Positions 56,621-64,000 of a stretch of DNA of 64,000 bases are shown piece after piece. This DNA comes from Thermomucor indicae-seudaticae (taxonomy: Eukaryota > Mucoromycota > Mucoromycetes > Mucorales > Lichtheimiaceae). Under the pieces are notes generated by a model. The model was not told the DNA's origin and did no database searches. It saw only the letters and a program-made list of their open reading frames with translations. Made by a program: the position numbers and the translations under genes. How positions within the stretch are numbered: the first letter of the stretch is position 1; the number at the start of each line of letters is the position of its first letter. The DNA lies in assembly GCA_000787465.1 (NCBI GenBank), contig JSYX01000013.1, forward strand, positions 61,169 through 125,168. The letters run 5' to 3'.

Positions 56621-58070
56621 ATGACGACCGACTACTACCAAGTACTGGACTTGTACCCTGATGCAACACACGAGGATATAAAGAGAGCATACCGAAAGCT
56701 GGCGCTGAAGTATCACCCGGATAGAAATCGCTCGCCAGGTGCGACAGAAAAGGTCGGTGGCTGAAGAAAAAACTTCACGATCCTATATGCTCGTCAAGAC
56801 TAAGGGACGAGAAACAGTTTAAAGAGATTAGGTAGATCCAGTTACCGATTTGTGTCTTTTTCTTTTCTGACGAGCGTGGTCCATATGCAGTCGAGCGTAT
56901 GAAGTCTTGTCAGACCGTGAGCACACTTTAGGAAATCATCCAGAAAGTCACGTGAGATTTTCGTGTAACGCCAAACTTTTATGCAGCGTCCAAGCGCCGT
57001 GTTTACGATGCACAGAGATCGTCCATTGATAGCGAGGTGCCTTTTCCACGTCAGCAGGCGTACGACCCCTTTACGGGATTTCAGGTATGAAGAAAGCTAT
57101 CATCAGTGGAATAAATAGATGAAACATGAAATATCTTGGAAGTTTCATTCTCCAGATGATGTCTTTGCACAGCTTTTTGGAGGGAGAGATGTATTTTCAT
57201 TGTTTGGCAAGTACAAAGCGGCTATTTTGTAACCACAATGATGATAGAGCTTATATGTTCTTCTCTCTGGGTGATAGACGAGATTTTTATGGCGGATGCG
57301 GCTCCGTATGGCAAAAGTAATGCAAGAAGCCCAAGACCGTTTGATTTTCTGGAAAGACAAAATGCGCATGACATGTGGCCCGCGAGCGAGGGCGTCTTCA
57401 TGTCGTCCTCTACAGGGTTTGCTAGCAGCGGAAGCCATGTGTCCAAGAGCGTTTCTACAACAACACGGTATATTAATGGGCATCTCCAAACAGTGACAGT
57501 AACGACACTCCAGGATCGAAATGTAAGAAGAAGCCATTGCGTGAAAAGAAAACGGGGCGATTACGAAAGTTTTGTTCGAGTAGGGTACAACGGTTATTGA
57601 AGATTACGGTAGTGGCCGTCGTAGAGTCACTGTCAATGGCGTAGAGCAGGAAAATACTCTGTCGCAAGGACCTGCTACAATACAAGGGTCACCGCCCCAT
57701 GCTACAATACAAGGACCACTGCAACATCAATCGTATCGTAATCAAGGACCAGGCTTAATATCAGGTAGAGTTTTTATTGATGTGAGCTAGACGGATTGTA
57801 AGGTGTTTTTCTTTCCTGAGTAATAATAATTTTGTAGGCTACGGTAGGCCGAGTAATCCCGTAGGTCGTGAACATACTGCAGTCTGTGATAGACGACAAC
57901 CTGCATTTGGCTCACGTCGACACCAGTTTCTTACTGCAGTGATGAAATTATTTTGCTGTCTTTGATAACGTTTAATGTAGAAATTAAGCCCCTCTTTTCC
58001 TGCATCTGTTCCAAGTCGGCTATCCTTGGCTCTGAGCGATGAGTTGCAGAACGCATGCACACCGTATTGA
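56621..58070 (+). CDS. DnaJ/Hsp40 co-chaperone, DNAJB6-like
   Basis: ATG 56621 begins the J domain: [40 protein letters not shown] with the HPD motif, then [23 protein letters not shown]. The FKEIS helix is encoded partly by a 14-base microexon (56818-56831), followed by a 26-base exon. A Phe-rich linker follows ([27 protein letters not shown]) and a Ser/Thr-rich region ([29 protein letters not shown]) typical of type B proteins that hold aggregation-prone clients. The C-terminus could end at TGA 57963-57965. Alternatively it splices ACTGCA|GTGATG to [20 protein letters not shown], ending at 58070; I chose the latter because that exon is coding-like. About seven introns. Confidence 0.8.
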
Positions 58071-59170
58071 TCTTTTTAGATAGAATCTGTTTGCTTTGCG
58101 CCTAATTACTGAGATCCACTGGCAAAGTATAGGCAATGCTGATTGTTATTGATAAACTTTTTCGGTTTAGGTGCGGACGGTAGCGGCTATTTCTTTTTTA
58201 CCCAATGCTAGCCCCACTTGCCATCGGATTGTCGTTGAATTTAGCTTAATGATAAGGAAGACTCGCGTTGAATCTTTCGGCACTGCTGGCAAAGATCCTT
58301 TTGCAGAGGACCCATTTTCCATTTGACTTTCTGGTCAAGGGATGTGTCGCAACAAAGATAATGGGGAGCTGTGTAAGTCAAGTAGACATTTAAGCAGAGC
58401 GCGTTGGTTCACTATTCTGTGTACTTTCGTCTTTTTTCTCCTCTCAATGCTAGAAGCATCCTCAACTCAACGCTCTATGAAACGTTACGTGAGCGTATCG
58501 TTCATATCATCGACAAGAGGCCGTCTGTGAAGATTATCATCCCAGCTACGATACATTCGTTCACCTTTCACGATAACTTCTGACCAGTGAAATAAGCCAA
58601 CCAAACCATATTCTCCAAGCCAGACAAAGACCTTTTAATGGTGCGATCCGTTGAGTGTAGGCTACAAGGCCCAAGTTGTGGGTCTCCAATGGCAGGGTTT
58701 TCTTCACCAAGTCGGGTGATCTTTCTGTTTCAGCCCTCTATTGATTTAAATTCTTATGATGACAGGTTTTTACCCACTTCATTTTGAGGAGTGTGTGGGC
58801 CGACCGCGGGCCTAATTGGCACAAGTAGATTGGGGACATACAATTCTCGATACAACCCTAGGACCGCCTATAGAAATGAAGGCCCTGGATGTGTGTGCCT
58901 ATTGCCCCCAAATGGCAAACTGTGTGTGCCTAATGTGCGCAATAGCAGAGTTTGTGTGCGTCAAGTACCTAATAGAAGACTGTGCGTACCTAATGTGCCT
59001 AATAGCAGATTTTCTGTGTGCCTGTGTGCGTCCTCGTCGGGCGAACGATGATGTGGTGCAAGAAACGGGGAAGAGGGCATTTTGTTTTCCGCCGCTGTAA
59101 GCACTTTTTTTTACTTTTTACTGAGGCGTGCATTAGAGACGCTTTCCGAGTATCCTTGTCGTTCCATGTC
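58071..59170. other. Intergenic region with short coding-like patches and a tandem repeat
   Basis: Two plus-strand stretches look coded. One (about 58212-58325) reads HRIVVEFSLMIRKTRVESFG then TAGKDPFAEDPFSI and stop. The other (about 58455-58581) reads ILNSTLYETLRERIVHIIDK and RPSVKIIIPATIHSFTFHDN F. I could not connect them by splicing or find a start, so no gene is called. A 30-bp tandem repeat lies at about 58886-59030. Confidence 0.35.
58886..59030. repeat. Imperfect tandem repeat, unit about 30 bp, 4-5 copies
   Basis: Units begin TGTGTGTGCCTA, TGTGTGTGCCTAATGTGCGC, TTGTGTGCGTCAAGTACCTA, TGTGCGTACCTAATGTGCCT and TTCTGTGTGCCTGTGTGCG. Most contain (G/C)CCTAATGTG(C)GC..AATAGCAGA. The array stays open in at least two plus-strand frames. 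In one it spells a degenerate decapeptide, approximately VCVPNVPNSR. It lies upstream of the Pho80-like cyclin, outside any firm gene. Confidence 0.75.
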
Positions 59171-60009
59171 ATGGCTACCGAATCCGAAGAAGCGAAAGCG
59201 AACGATGTTATTGTTGTTCCGGAATATTTTTATGCCGTAGACATTAACTATTTGACACACATGATTGGTAATGGACCTCACTTGACGTGAAGGGGCGCCA
59301 ATATGCTGATATTCAAGTGTTAGCCGACATGCTGACAAGGCTTATATCTCATAATGATCTCATACCACTCACGCCAAGCAATCTCACGCGTTTTCATTCC
59401 CGGACACCGCCCAGCATATCGCTCAACGATTACTTACGGCGCATTGTCAAGTACGCTTCTGTCGAGAAAGCCTGCTTATTGATTCTCTTGATATACATTG
59501 ACCGAGTGTGCGAGCACCACCCCCAGTTCACTATATCCTCTCTCACAGTGCATCGATTCCTTATCACTGCCGTAACCATATCCTCCAAAGCCCTTTGCGA
59601 TTCTTACTGTACCAATTCGCATTATGCCAAAGTGGGCGGGATCTCGACGCAAGAGCTTAATGCGCTTGAACTCGAATTCCTGCGACTGATTGATTGGGAT
59701 CTCACTAGCTCTGGGGCTACGCTACAGCAATACTATGCCAATCTAGTTGAGCAGCATCCATGCTACGAGCGCAGACGAGAGCGTGTCAATCATAGCAGCA
59801 GCTTTCCTAGGCAAAGTAATAAACGGCGGCGTAGTAGTACAGTTGCGGTAATGGCAGCAGCAGCGGCAGCAGCAGCGGCAATGACACCTCGATCTTGTGA
59901 TCCGGAAGAAGAGGAAGAGGAAGAAGAGGAGGAGGAGGATGAAGAGCAAGAGACAATCCGGCATTTTGAAACTCTTCTCCGACACGACTCGATACCCTAC
60001 ATTGCATGA
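59171..60009 (+). CDS. Pho80-like cyclin (cyclin-dependent kinase partner)
   Basis: Two exons. ATG 59171 starts MATESEEAKANDVIVVPEYF YAVDINYLTHMI, spliced to VLADMLTRLISHNDLIPLT at about 59318. The cyclin box follows: TRFHSRTPPSISLNDYLRRI, VKYASVEKACLLILLIYIDR, FTISSLTVHRFLITAVTISS, KALCDSYCTNSHYAKVGGIS, ELNALELEFLRLIDWDL. These are the signature blocks of the Pho80/Pcl family (SxxxYLxRI, LIYIDR, HRFLI..., NxxYAKVGGI, LNxLExxFL). Family members regulate the Pho85 kinase in phosphate sensing, the cell cycle and glycogen metabolism. The tail is variable, with Ala and Glu runs (AAAAAAAAAM, EEEEEEEEEEE), and ends DSIPYIA with TGA at 60007-60009. Confidence 0.88.
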
Positions 60010-60356
60010 AGATATTAATAATACTTTTGACTTCTCCACGGCAATTTTCTCTCCAACCCTTGAGCTGATTTGGTCTGAACACTGGTAAAAACCGGAAGGA
60101 GTCAGAGATTGCAAAAGAAGGGACACGCTGGCGGTTCTTTTCTTAGTTATACTCTCTACTTTGACAGTTCGCCTTATTACTGTATTACATCCATTCATTC
60201 ATTCATTGTCAGTCTCCTGTAAATAATGCTTTAACAAATTCAACATTCACATTTGCGTACTGCACTCTGTTCGCCTTCAATCACGAATTTGGCTCCGACT
60301 GGACACAAAAAAGTGAGTTGATTGAAAGGAGGGAAGCTGTGAAAAAACACCTCGCA

Positions 60357-60681
60357 ATGAGCTGGAGTAGCAGTTTCAGCCAAACGTATATTAATCCTGA
60401 GAACCTTATCAGGGCTGAACAGGAAGTGGATGCGTTTATGGATCTCTATAAAAGGTCAGTAGGTTTTCCAGTTGGCGTTGGAAGTTGTTGACTGAAAGGA
60501 GGGAAAAAGGATCATGGAGACGTGTCAAACAAAATGCATCCCGCGGCGTTATCACGAGCCTGATCTCAACAAGGGTGAATCAGTATGCATTGATCGCTGC
60601 GTGGCTAAGTACGGCGCTGTACATAAACTACTCGGCAAGAAATTGCAAGAGACATATCCCGGCAACATTCCCAAAGCATAA
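60357..60681 (+). CDS. TIM10: Mitochondrial intermembrane-space chaperone Tim10
   Basis: Two short exons. ATG 60357 gives [32 protein letters not shown]. An intron with donor AG|GTCAGT leads to [57 protein letters not shown] and TAA at 60679-60681. The twin CX3C motif (CQTKC...CIDRC) with 16 residues between is the small-Tim signature. The sequence [19 protein letters not shown]...GKKL matches Tim10 rather than Tim9 or Tim8/13. Tim10 with Tim9 carries hydrophobic carrier proteins to the inner-membrane translocase. The length (about 90 residues) is as expected. Confidence 0.9.
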
Positions 60682-60850
60682 TTATAGATCGGCAAACCCT
60701 CTCCAACCTTGTACTATATACATACATACATACACCAAAAGAGAAGAGGAGAATTGTAATTATTGGTGCGGGGCACCTTATTAATTCTGGAAATAGACGA
60801 TTACGTGTACAACGCGATATGATGGCTACCTATCTTGATGACGGGAGGTT

Positions 60851-61960
60851 TTATGCACGCTGCCGGATATACTGCCATAACCTACGGACCAGTTGTACTC
60901 CACTTTGTTGTGTTTGCGCGCTGTCCTCAAGGTCTTTGGGTTTCAGGTTCATGACGCTACGCATCATCGGCGGCTGTGGAGGAGGAGGAGGATGGAGTGG
61001 CATAGGAGGCGGTCCTCGAGCAAGGATAGCTGCTGCTTCGCGGTTGACCAAGATGATCTTTTGCGCGTACGACCATAAACATGTTGCCCAATAGAGCTAT
61101 TAATTAAGTAAACCATCAGTTATTGCATCATCAAGGAGGAACCGGAACGCGAGAGGGGAAAAACCTTACATAGCAGACACTCAATAAGATAAAGACGGTA
61201 ATCGACAACTTTAGCTCATCTTGCCACAGCTTTCGACAATTGTATATTTCAGGGCTGCTGTCAACCATGGGTATTTCGGTGCCATTTGTGTTCGTGATCC
61301 GCTCGTCGACTAGGTTCCGAGAATATGCTAAACACCAAGTTTGGAACTCTGTCACTTGAACGCCATACAAGATCATGTTGCCGAAATAGTCTGCAAGGAA
61401 AACACAGACGATAAGCCATGTAGAACGATGCGTCCAATGTAGCAAGCGTGGCGAATCCTTTTGTGAATAGACGTGGATGAATATCAAAAGGCAGAAATCA
61501 ACGGGTTAATGATAATTATCCTTATTATTGGCGTACCGCGAATAATGACAGTAAACCCATTATAGCGACGAGGACAAACATTAAGCAGATTGCTCCAAGG
61601 ATCATCAGAGCGTTCGTGTTGAGATGGGAATAGATGGCTGCCAAATCATTCTCAATAGAATTATCCAAGAAGTGAAAAAGCAAGACTTACGACTCCTTGA
61701 TTGAAAAGCGAGGATAGCCAGATAAAGATTGAGACCCTATATGCACGCAATGCACTCTATATGCACGCAATGCACTCATTGTCAACTTGTTCCAGGGCAA
61801 CCGTATCTTTCTCTTCTTTTACACTCACTGCCCAAATCGCACAAGCAATGGCGCACCCACCGCGCAGCGACATACAGCCACAGAACTTTCGGGCAAATGA
61901 ATGCTTGGCATGAAGTGCTTCTTCCCTTACAAAAGCGTCCGGATAGGACAACCACAACAT
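60851..61960 (-). CDS. Fungal tetraspan membrane protein of unknown function
   Basis: Minus-strand gene with at least five exons. Exon 1 (start near ATG 61960, or the internal MSLRGG) ends FARKFCGCMSLRGGCAIACA IWA. Exon 2 is GLNLYLAILAFQSRS (starts 61736). Exon 3 is NSIENDLAAIYSHLNTNALM, ILGAICLMFVLVAIMGLLSL FA. Exon 4 has STWLIVCVFLADYFG, then VQVTEFQTWCLAYSRNLVDE and LWQDELKLSITVFILLSVCY. The last exon reads LWSYAQKIILVNREAAAIL with a proline-rich tail. F-C-C/G-C...R.G at the N-terminus, four hydrophobic segments, a cysteine-containing loop and a Pro-rich cytosolic tail resemble a fungal four-transmembrane family. I know no assigned role. Exon 2's acceptor lies within a 20-bp tandem duplication. 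Confidence 0.6.
61737..61776. repeat. Perfect 2 x 20-bp tandem duplication at an intron acceptor
   Basis: CTATATGCACGCAATGCACT is present twice in a row. On the minus strand each copy ends in ATATAG, so the duplication doubles the 3' splice site of exon 2 of the tetraspan gene. Confidence 0.9.
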
Positions 61961-62405
61961 TAGATAGATAACGATGGAAAAGAAAGACTGGGCAACGGAA
62001 CAGAGAATGAGAAATCATGCAGGGAAAACAGACTACCGCATATGGAGCTGCGACAACATGCACTTTGCTCAATCATAAATACACACTCTCTGCTGATCCA
62101 GACAGCCTAGAACACGATATTGTAGATATAATGGTCTGGGAAAAGAAAAGATACCAACTACAACAAAACAAACAGATTTTTTTTTCTAGACTTGTTAGCT
62201 GGCGTTTCCTACTGCGTTCTCAGAACTGTCGTGCATTGCTTTCTGTCTTGAGGACTTGGCTTAATACACCATAGGAAATTGTACTCCGCATGGAACCTTA
62301 AGTACTCTGGATGTACTATTTCGACCCTTATGTACTCCATTGTTTTCCCACTTCTGAAAGTCAAAAATCGGCCTGATACTTGCGAGCACTAAAATCATAA
62401 TTCCC
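61961..62405. other. Intergenic region between the tetraspan gene and transposon remnants
   Basis: Holds the upstream region of the tetraspan gene. Open frames are short; 62261-62446 (minus) has one hydrophobic segment but no other sign of being a gene. Confidence 0.35.
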
Positions 62406-63555
62406 ATGACAAAGCAAGCTACCAGAAAAAACAACAAGCCCTTCATCTGCCCTCATTGCCGTAAGCGATTTAACGGCATCAAAGGGCGAGTCAGTAAGGC
62501 AAAGCACATGTAGGAATGCTCTCGACGTGGCGAGCGAGACATGGCGACTGACACGATCGCAACTGTTTCCGCCGAGACAAAGTTGAGAAACTTTTTGCAT
62601 CATGAAGTCTTATAACTGACTTCCCTGTGCTTAGCGGCTGGAATGCGAGAGAGACGGCGATGAGATTCAGTTGCCAAGTGGTTCAGAGGACGTTGGAGCG
62701 AACATCGCCGTCGATAGTCAGTTGCAGGTTGAAGATAATGACTTCGTAGACATCGACATGGGATATAGTGACATGGGGGATGTTGATACGGGTGATAGCC
62801 GCTCTCAGAATTCCACCTATTACGGCTTCGACGCGACTTTCGATGAAGGTGCTACTCTTGTTGAGATTTTGGAAGAGCCGCCGTATGAAGTCAACCTCGA
62901 CTTTGATAAATCTCATTGCGAGGAAAGCGCGAAGTATAGCATGAAGATTCATGCATATGCGACGAAGCATGGTATGTCTAGGGACGCATTCGACGGTCTC
63001 ATCAAGTGATTCAACGAGTTCACCGAGAAAACTGGACCTGGAAAGCCTAAGCTATTTTCTCATTATTCTTCTCGAAGTCGGTTAATTGAGACTTATCCTG
63101 TAACTCAACGCAAGCATGACGTGTGTCCCTTGGGCTGCAAGTTGTACACTGCTGATGACAGTGCTGACGCATGTACCTTGTGCCCTAATGGAGAGAATAC
63201 TCCACGCTATACCAATGGTCGTCCAGCTATGCAAGTAACCTATCTCTCGTTCATCGAGCAGTTAGCTTTACTGCTACATGATCCCGAGGTTAGGGAATTG
63301 CTTCGGTATCCTTATGAGAGAGATGAAGAGAGCGAAGAAATGAAGGACGTGTTTGATGGGCAGCTCGTCAGGAAGATTATGCCACAGCTTCAGGATTTCA
63401 ATGGATTGCAGCTGATGCTTGGCATGTATACAGATGGATTCGAAGTCTTCAAGAAAGGGAAATCATCCTTGACCATCGTACACATTGTCATCCTCAATTT
63501 CGCGCCAAACATCTGCACGGAAAGCAAATACATGCTTCAGTGCTATGGTTTCTTA
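62406..63555 (+). pseudogene. N-terminal half of a Tnp2-type (CACTA-like) transposase, broken
   Basis: ATG 62406 starts a zinc-finger-like peptide (KPFICPHCRKRFNGIKGR), interrupted by TAG at 62511-62513. After a possible intron, an acidic segment follows (LQVEDNDFVDIDMGYSDMG). The frame then stops at TGA 63007-63009 and continues directly: FNEFTEKTGPGKPKL, DVCPLGCKLYTADDSADACT LCPNGE, MQVTYLSFIEQLALLLHDPE, VRELLRYPYERDEES, DVFDGQLVRKI, LMLGMYTDGFEVFKKGKSSL, TIVHIVILNFAPN. CP.GC..Y......C..C, LRY, D.FDG and DGF..F..... are the Tnp2 N-terminal signature. Homology ends near 63555, where unrelated CGATTCGAT-rich sequence begins, so the catalytic part is missing. Two in-frame stops and the truncation make it non-functional. 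Confidence 0.65.
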
Positions 63556-63792
63556 TCGATTGATTCGATTCGAATATTCGCACAATCGAAACGATAAGAA
63601 AATCCGTGATCGAGATCGATTCGATTATCGAATATGCGATAGCGGTGTTTGAAAATGGCAAACTTTTGTTTACACACCAGGGTCCCTTAAGCGGTCTTGG
63701 ACCCGATAGACTTGACAGCCTGTTCATATCATAAAGACAATGTTTTAATAATAAAAGTGCGTCAATACGTCAATCCTTTTCCCATTTGATAG

Positions 63793-63912
63793 ATGTTTCA
63801 CTTGGCGATACCAGCTACGTCCACTCCTGCGGAACGTTGTTTCTCTGTTGCACTACAAAAATTACCATCAAGGTTCACCACGAGTCGAGTCGAGTCGAGT
63901 GGTGAACCCTAG
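63793..63912 (+). pseudogene. C-terminal fragment of a hAT transposase (hATC dimerisation motif)
   Basis: The frame from 63793 reads MFHLAIPATSTPAERCFSVA followed by LQKLPSRF. L.IPATS.P.ER.FS.A is the conserved hATC dimerisation motif near the end of hAT transposases. A stop directly precedes the fragment, and the frame then runs into a GAGTC repeat and ends at 63910-63912. Only about 30 residues of the family remain. Confidence 0.65.
63872..63908. repeat. Inverted repeat with (GAGTC)n loop
   Basis: GGTTCACCAC and GTGGTGAACC form a perfect 10-bp stem around tandem CGAGT units (four copies). It directly follows the hAT motif and could be part of that element's terminal region. Confidence 0.75.
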
Positions 63913-64000
63913 TTACCGTATACACGCAATCGATTGCTACCCGAAACAGTGAGCTGATGCTAATGGATTCATGGTATTCAGCTTTTAACAATAAACCACA

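Noticed and set aside
1..64000. CRISPR arrays, rRNA and tRNA genes, secondary-metabolite or transfer-related gene cluster
   Set aside because: No spaced direct repeats, rRNA sequence or convincing tRNA cloverleaf was seen, and no polyketide or peptide synthase genes are present. A short RNA gene could still have been missed by eye.

Overview
The window is nuclear DNA of a filamentous fungus. Nearly every protein gene is cut by many short introns (about 45-110 nt) with GTAAGT-type donors and C/T-AG acceptors. The genes are typical fungal ones: RPS0, Rom-type Rho GEFs, a Bck1 kinase, PAS kinase, Spg1/Tem1 GTPase, Coq11, chitin deacetylase, Rex3, Sap30 and Tim10. Dense spacing, divergent Rho-GEF paralogues, a family I know as multicopy in Mucorales (52.9-54.0 kb) and Tnp2, hAT and pogo-like remnants suggest an early-diverging mould, most likely Mucoromycota/Mucorales. 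This taxonomic call is inference. Intron-exon structures were read by eye, so most boundaries are best guesses.

Layout. 0-3.2 kb: C-terminal exon of an unknown gene, TMX2-like gene (-), RPS0 (+). 4.2-13.7 kb: two Rho GEFs (DEP-DH-PH-CNH) facing each other tail to tail, separated by a TA-flanked miniature inverted-repeat element carrying a smaller nested one. 14.5-15.1 kb: an ARL6IP4-like gene that looks broken (-). 15.3-21.6 kb: SCYL2-like pseudokinase, Coq11-like protein and a long unknown protein (all +). 22.3-25.6 kb: PAQR/Izh receptor (-), Spg1/Tem1 GTPase (+), secreted expansin-like protein (-). 27.3-38.4 kb: Bck1-like MAPKKK (+), Rex3 exonuclease (-), TAPT1/Emp65-like membrane protein (+), polysaccharide deacetylase (+). 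40-45.8 kb: two unknown genes (-) and a bHLH factor (+). 46.2-52.3 kb: a Suv3-like protein with degraded helicase motifs and a PAS kinase (both +). 52.9-61 kb: Mucoralean family gene (-), Topors-like RING protein (-), Sap30, DnaJ protein, Pho80-like cyclin and Tim10 (+), tetraspan membrane protein (-). 62.4-64 kb: transposase debris (Tnp2-like N-terminal half, hAT C-terminal piece, hairpin repeats).

How the genes relate. Several products belong to cell-wall or cell-surface biology: two Rho1-type GEFs and a Bck1-type MAPKKK of the cell wall integrity route, a chitin deacetylase, an expansin-like secreted protein, and the septation GTPase Spg1. Mitochondrial genes (Coq11, Tim10, Suv3-like) are scattered among them. 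The genes are separated by unrelated genes on both strands, so I do not claim a cluster. The most notable features are the pseudohelicase, the recurrent GC-AG introns, two microexons of 13-14 nt, the broken ARL6IP4-like gene and the nested inverted-repeat elements.
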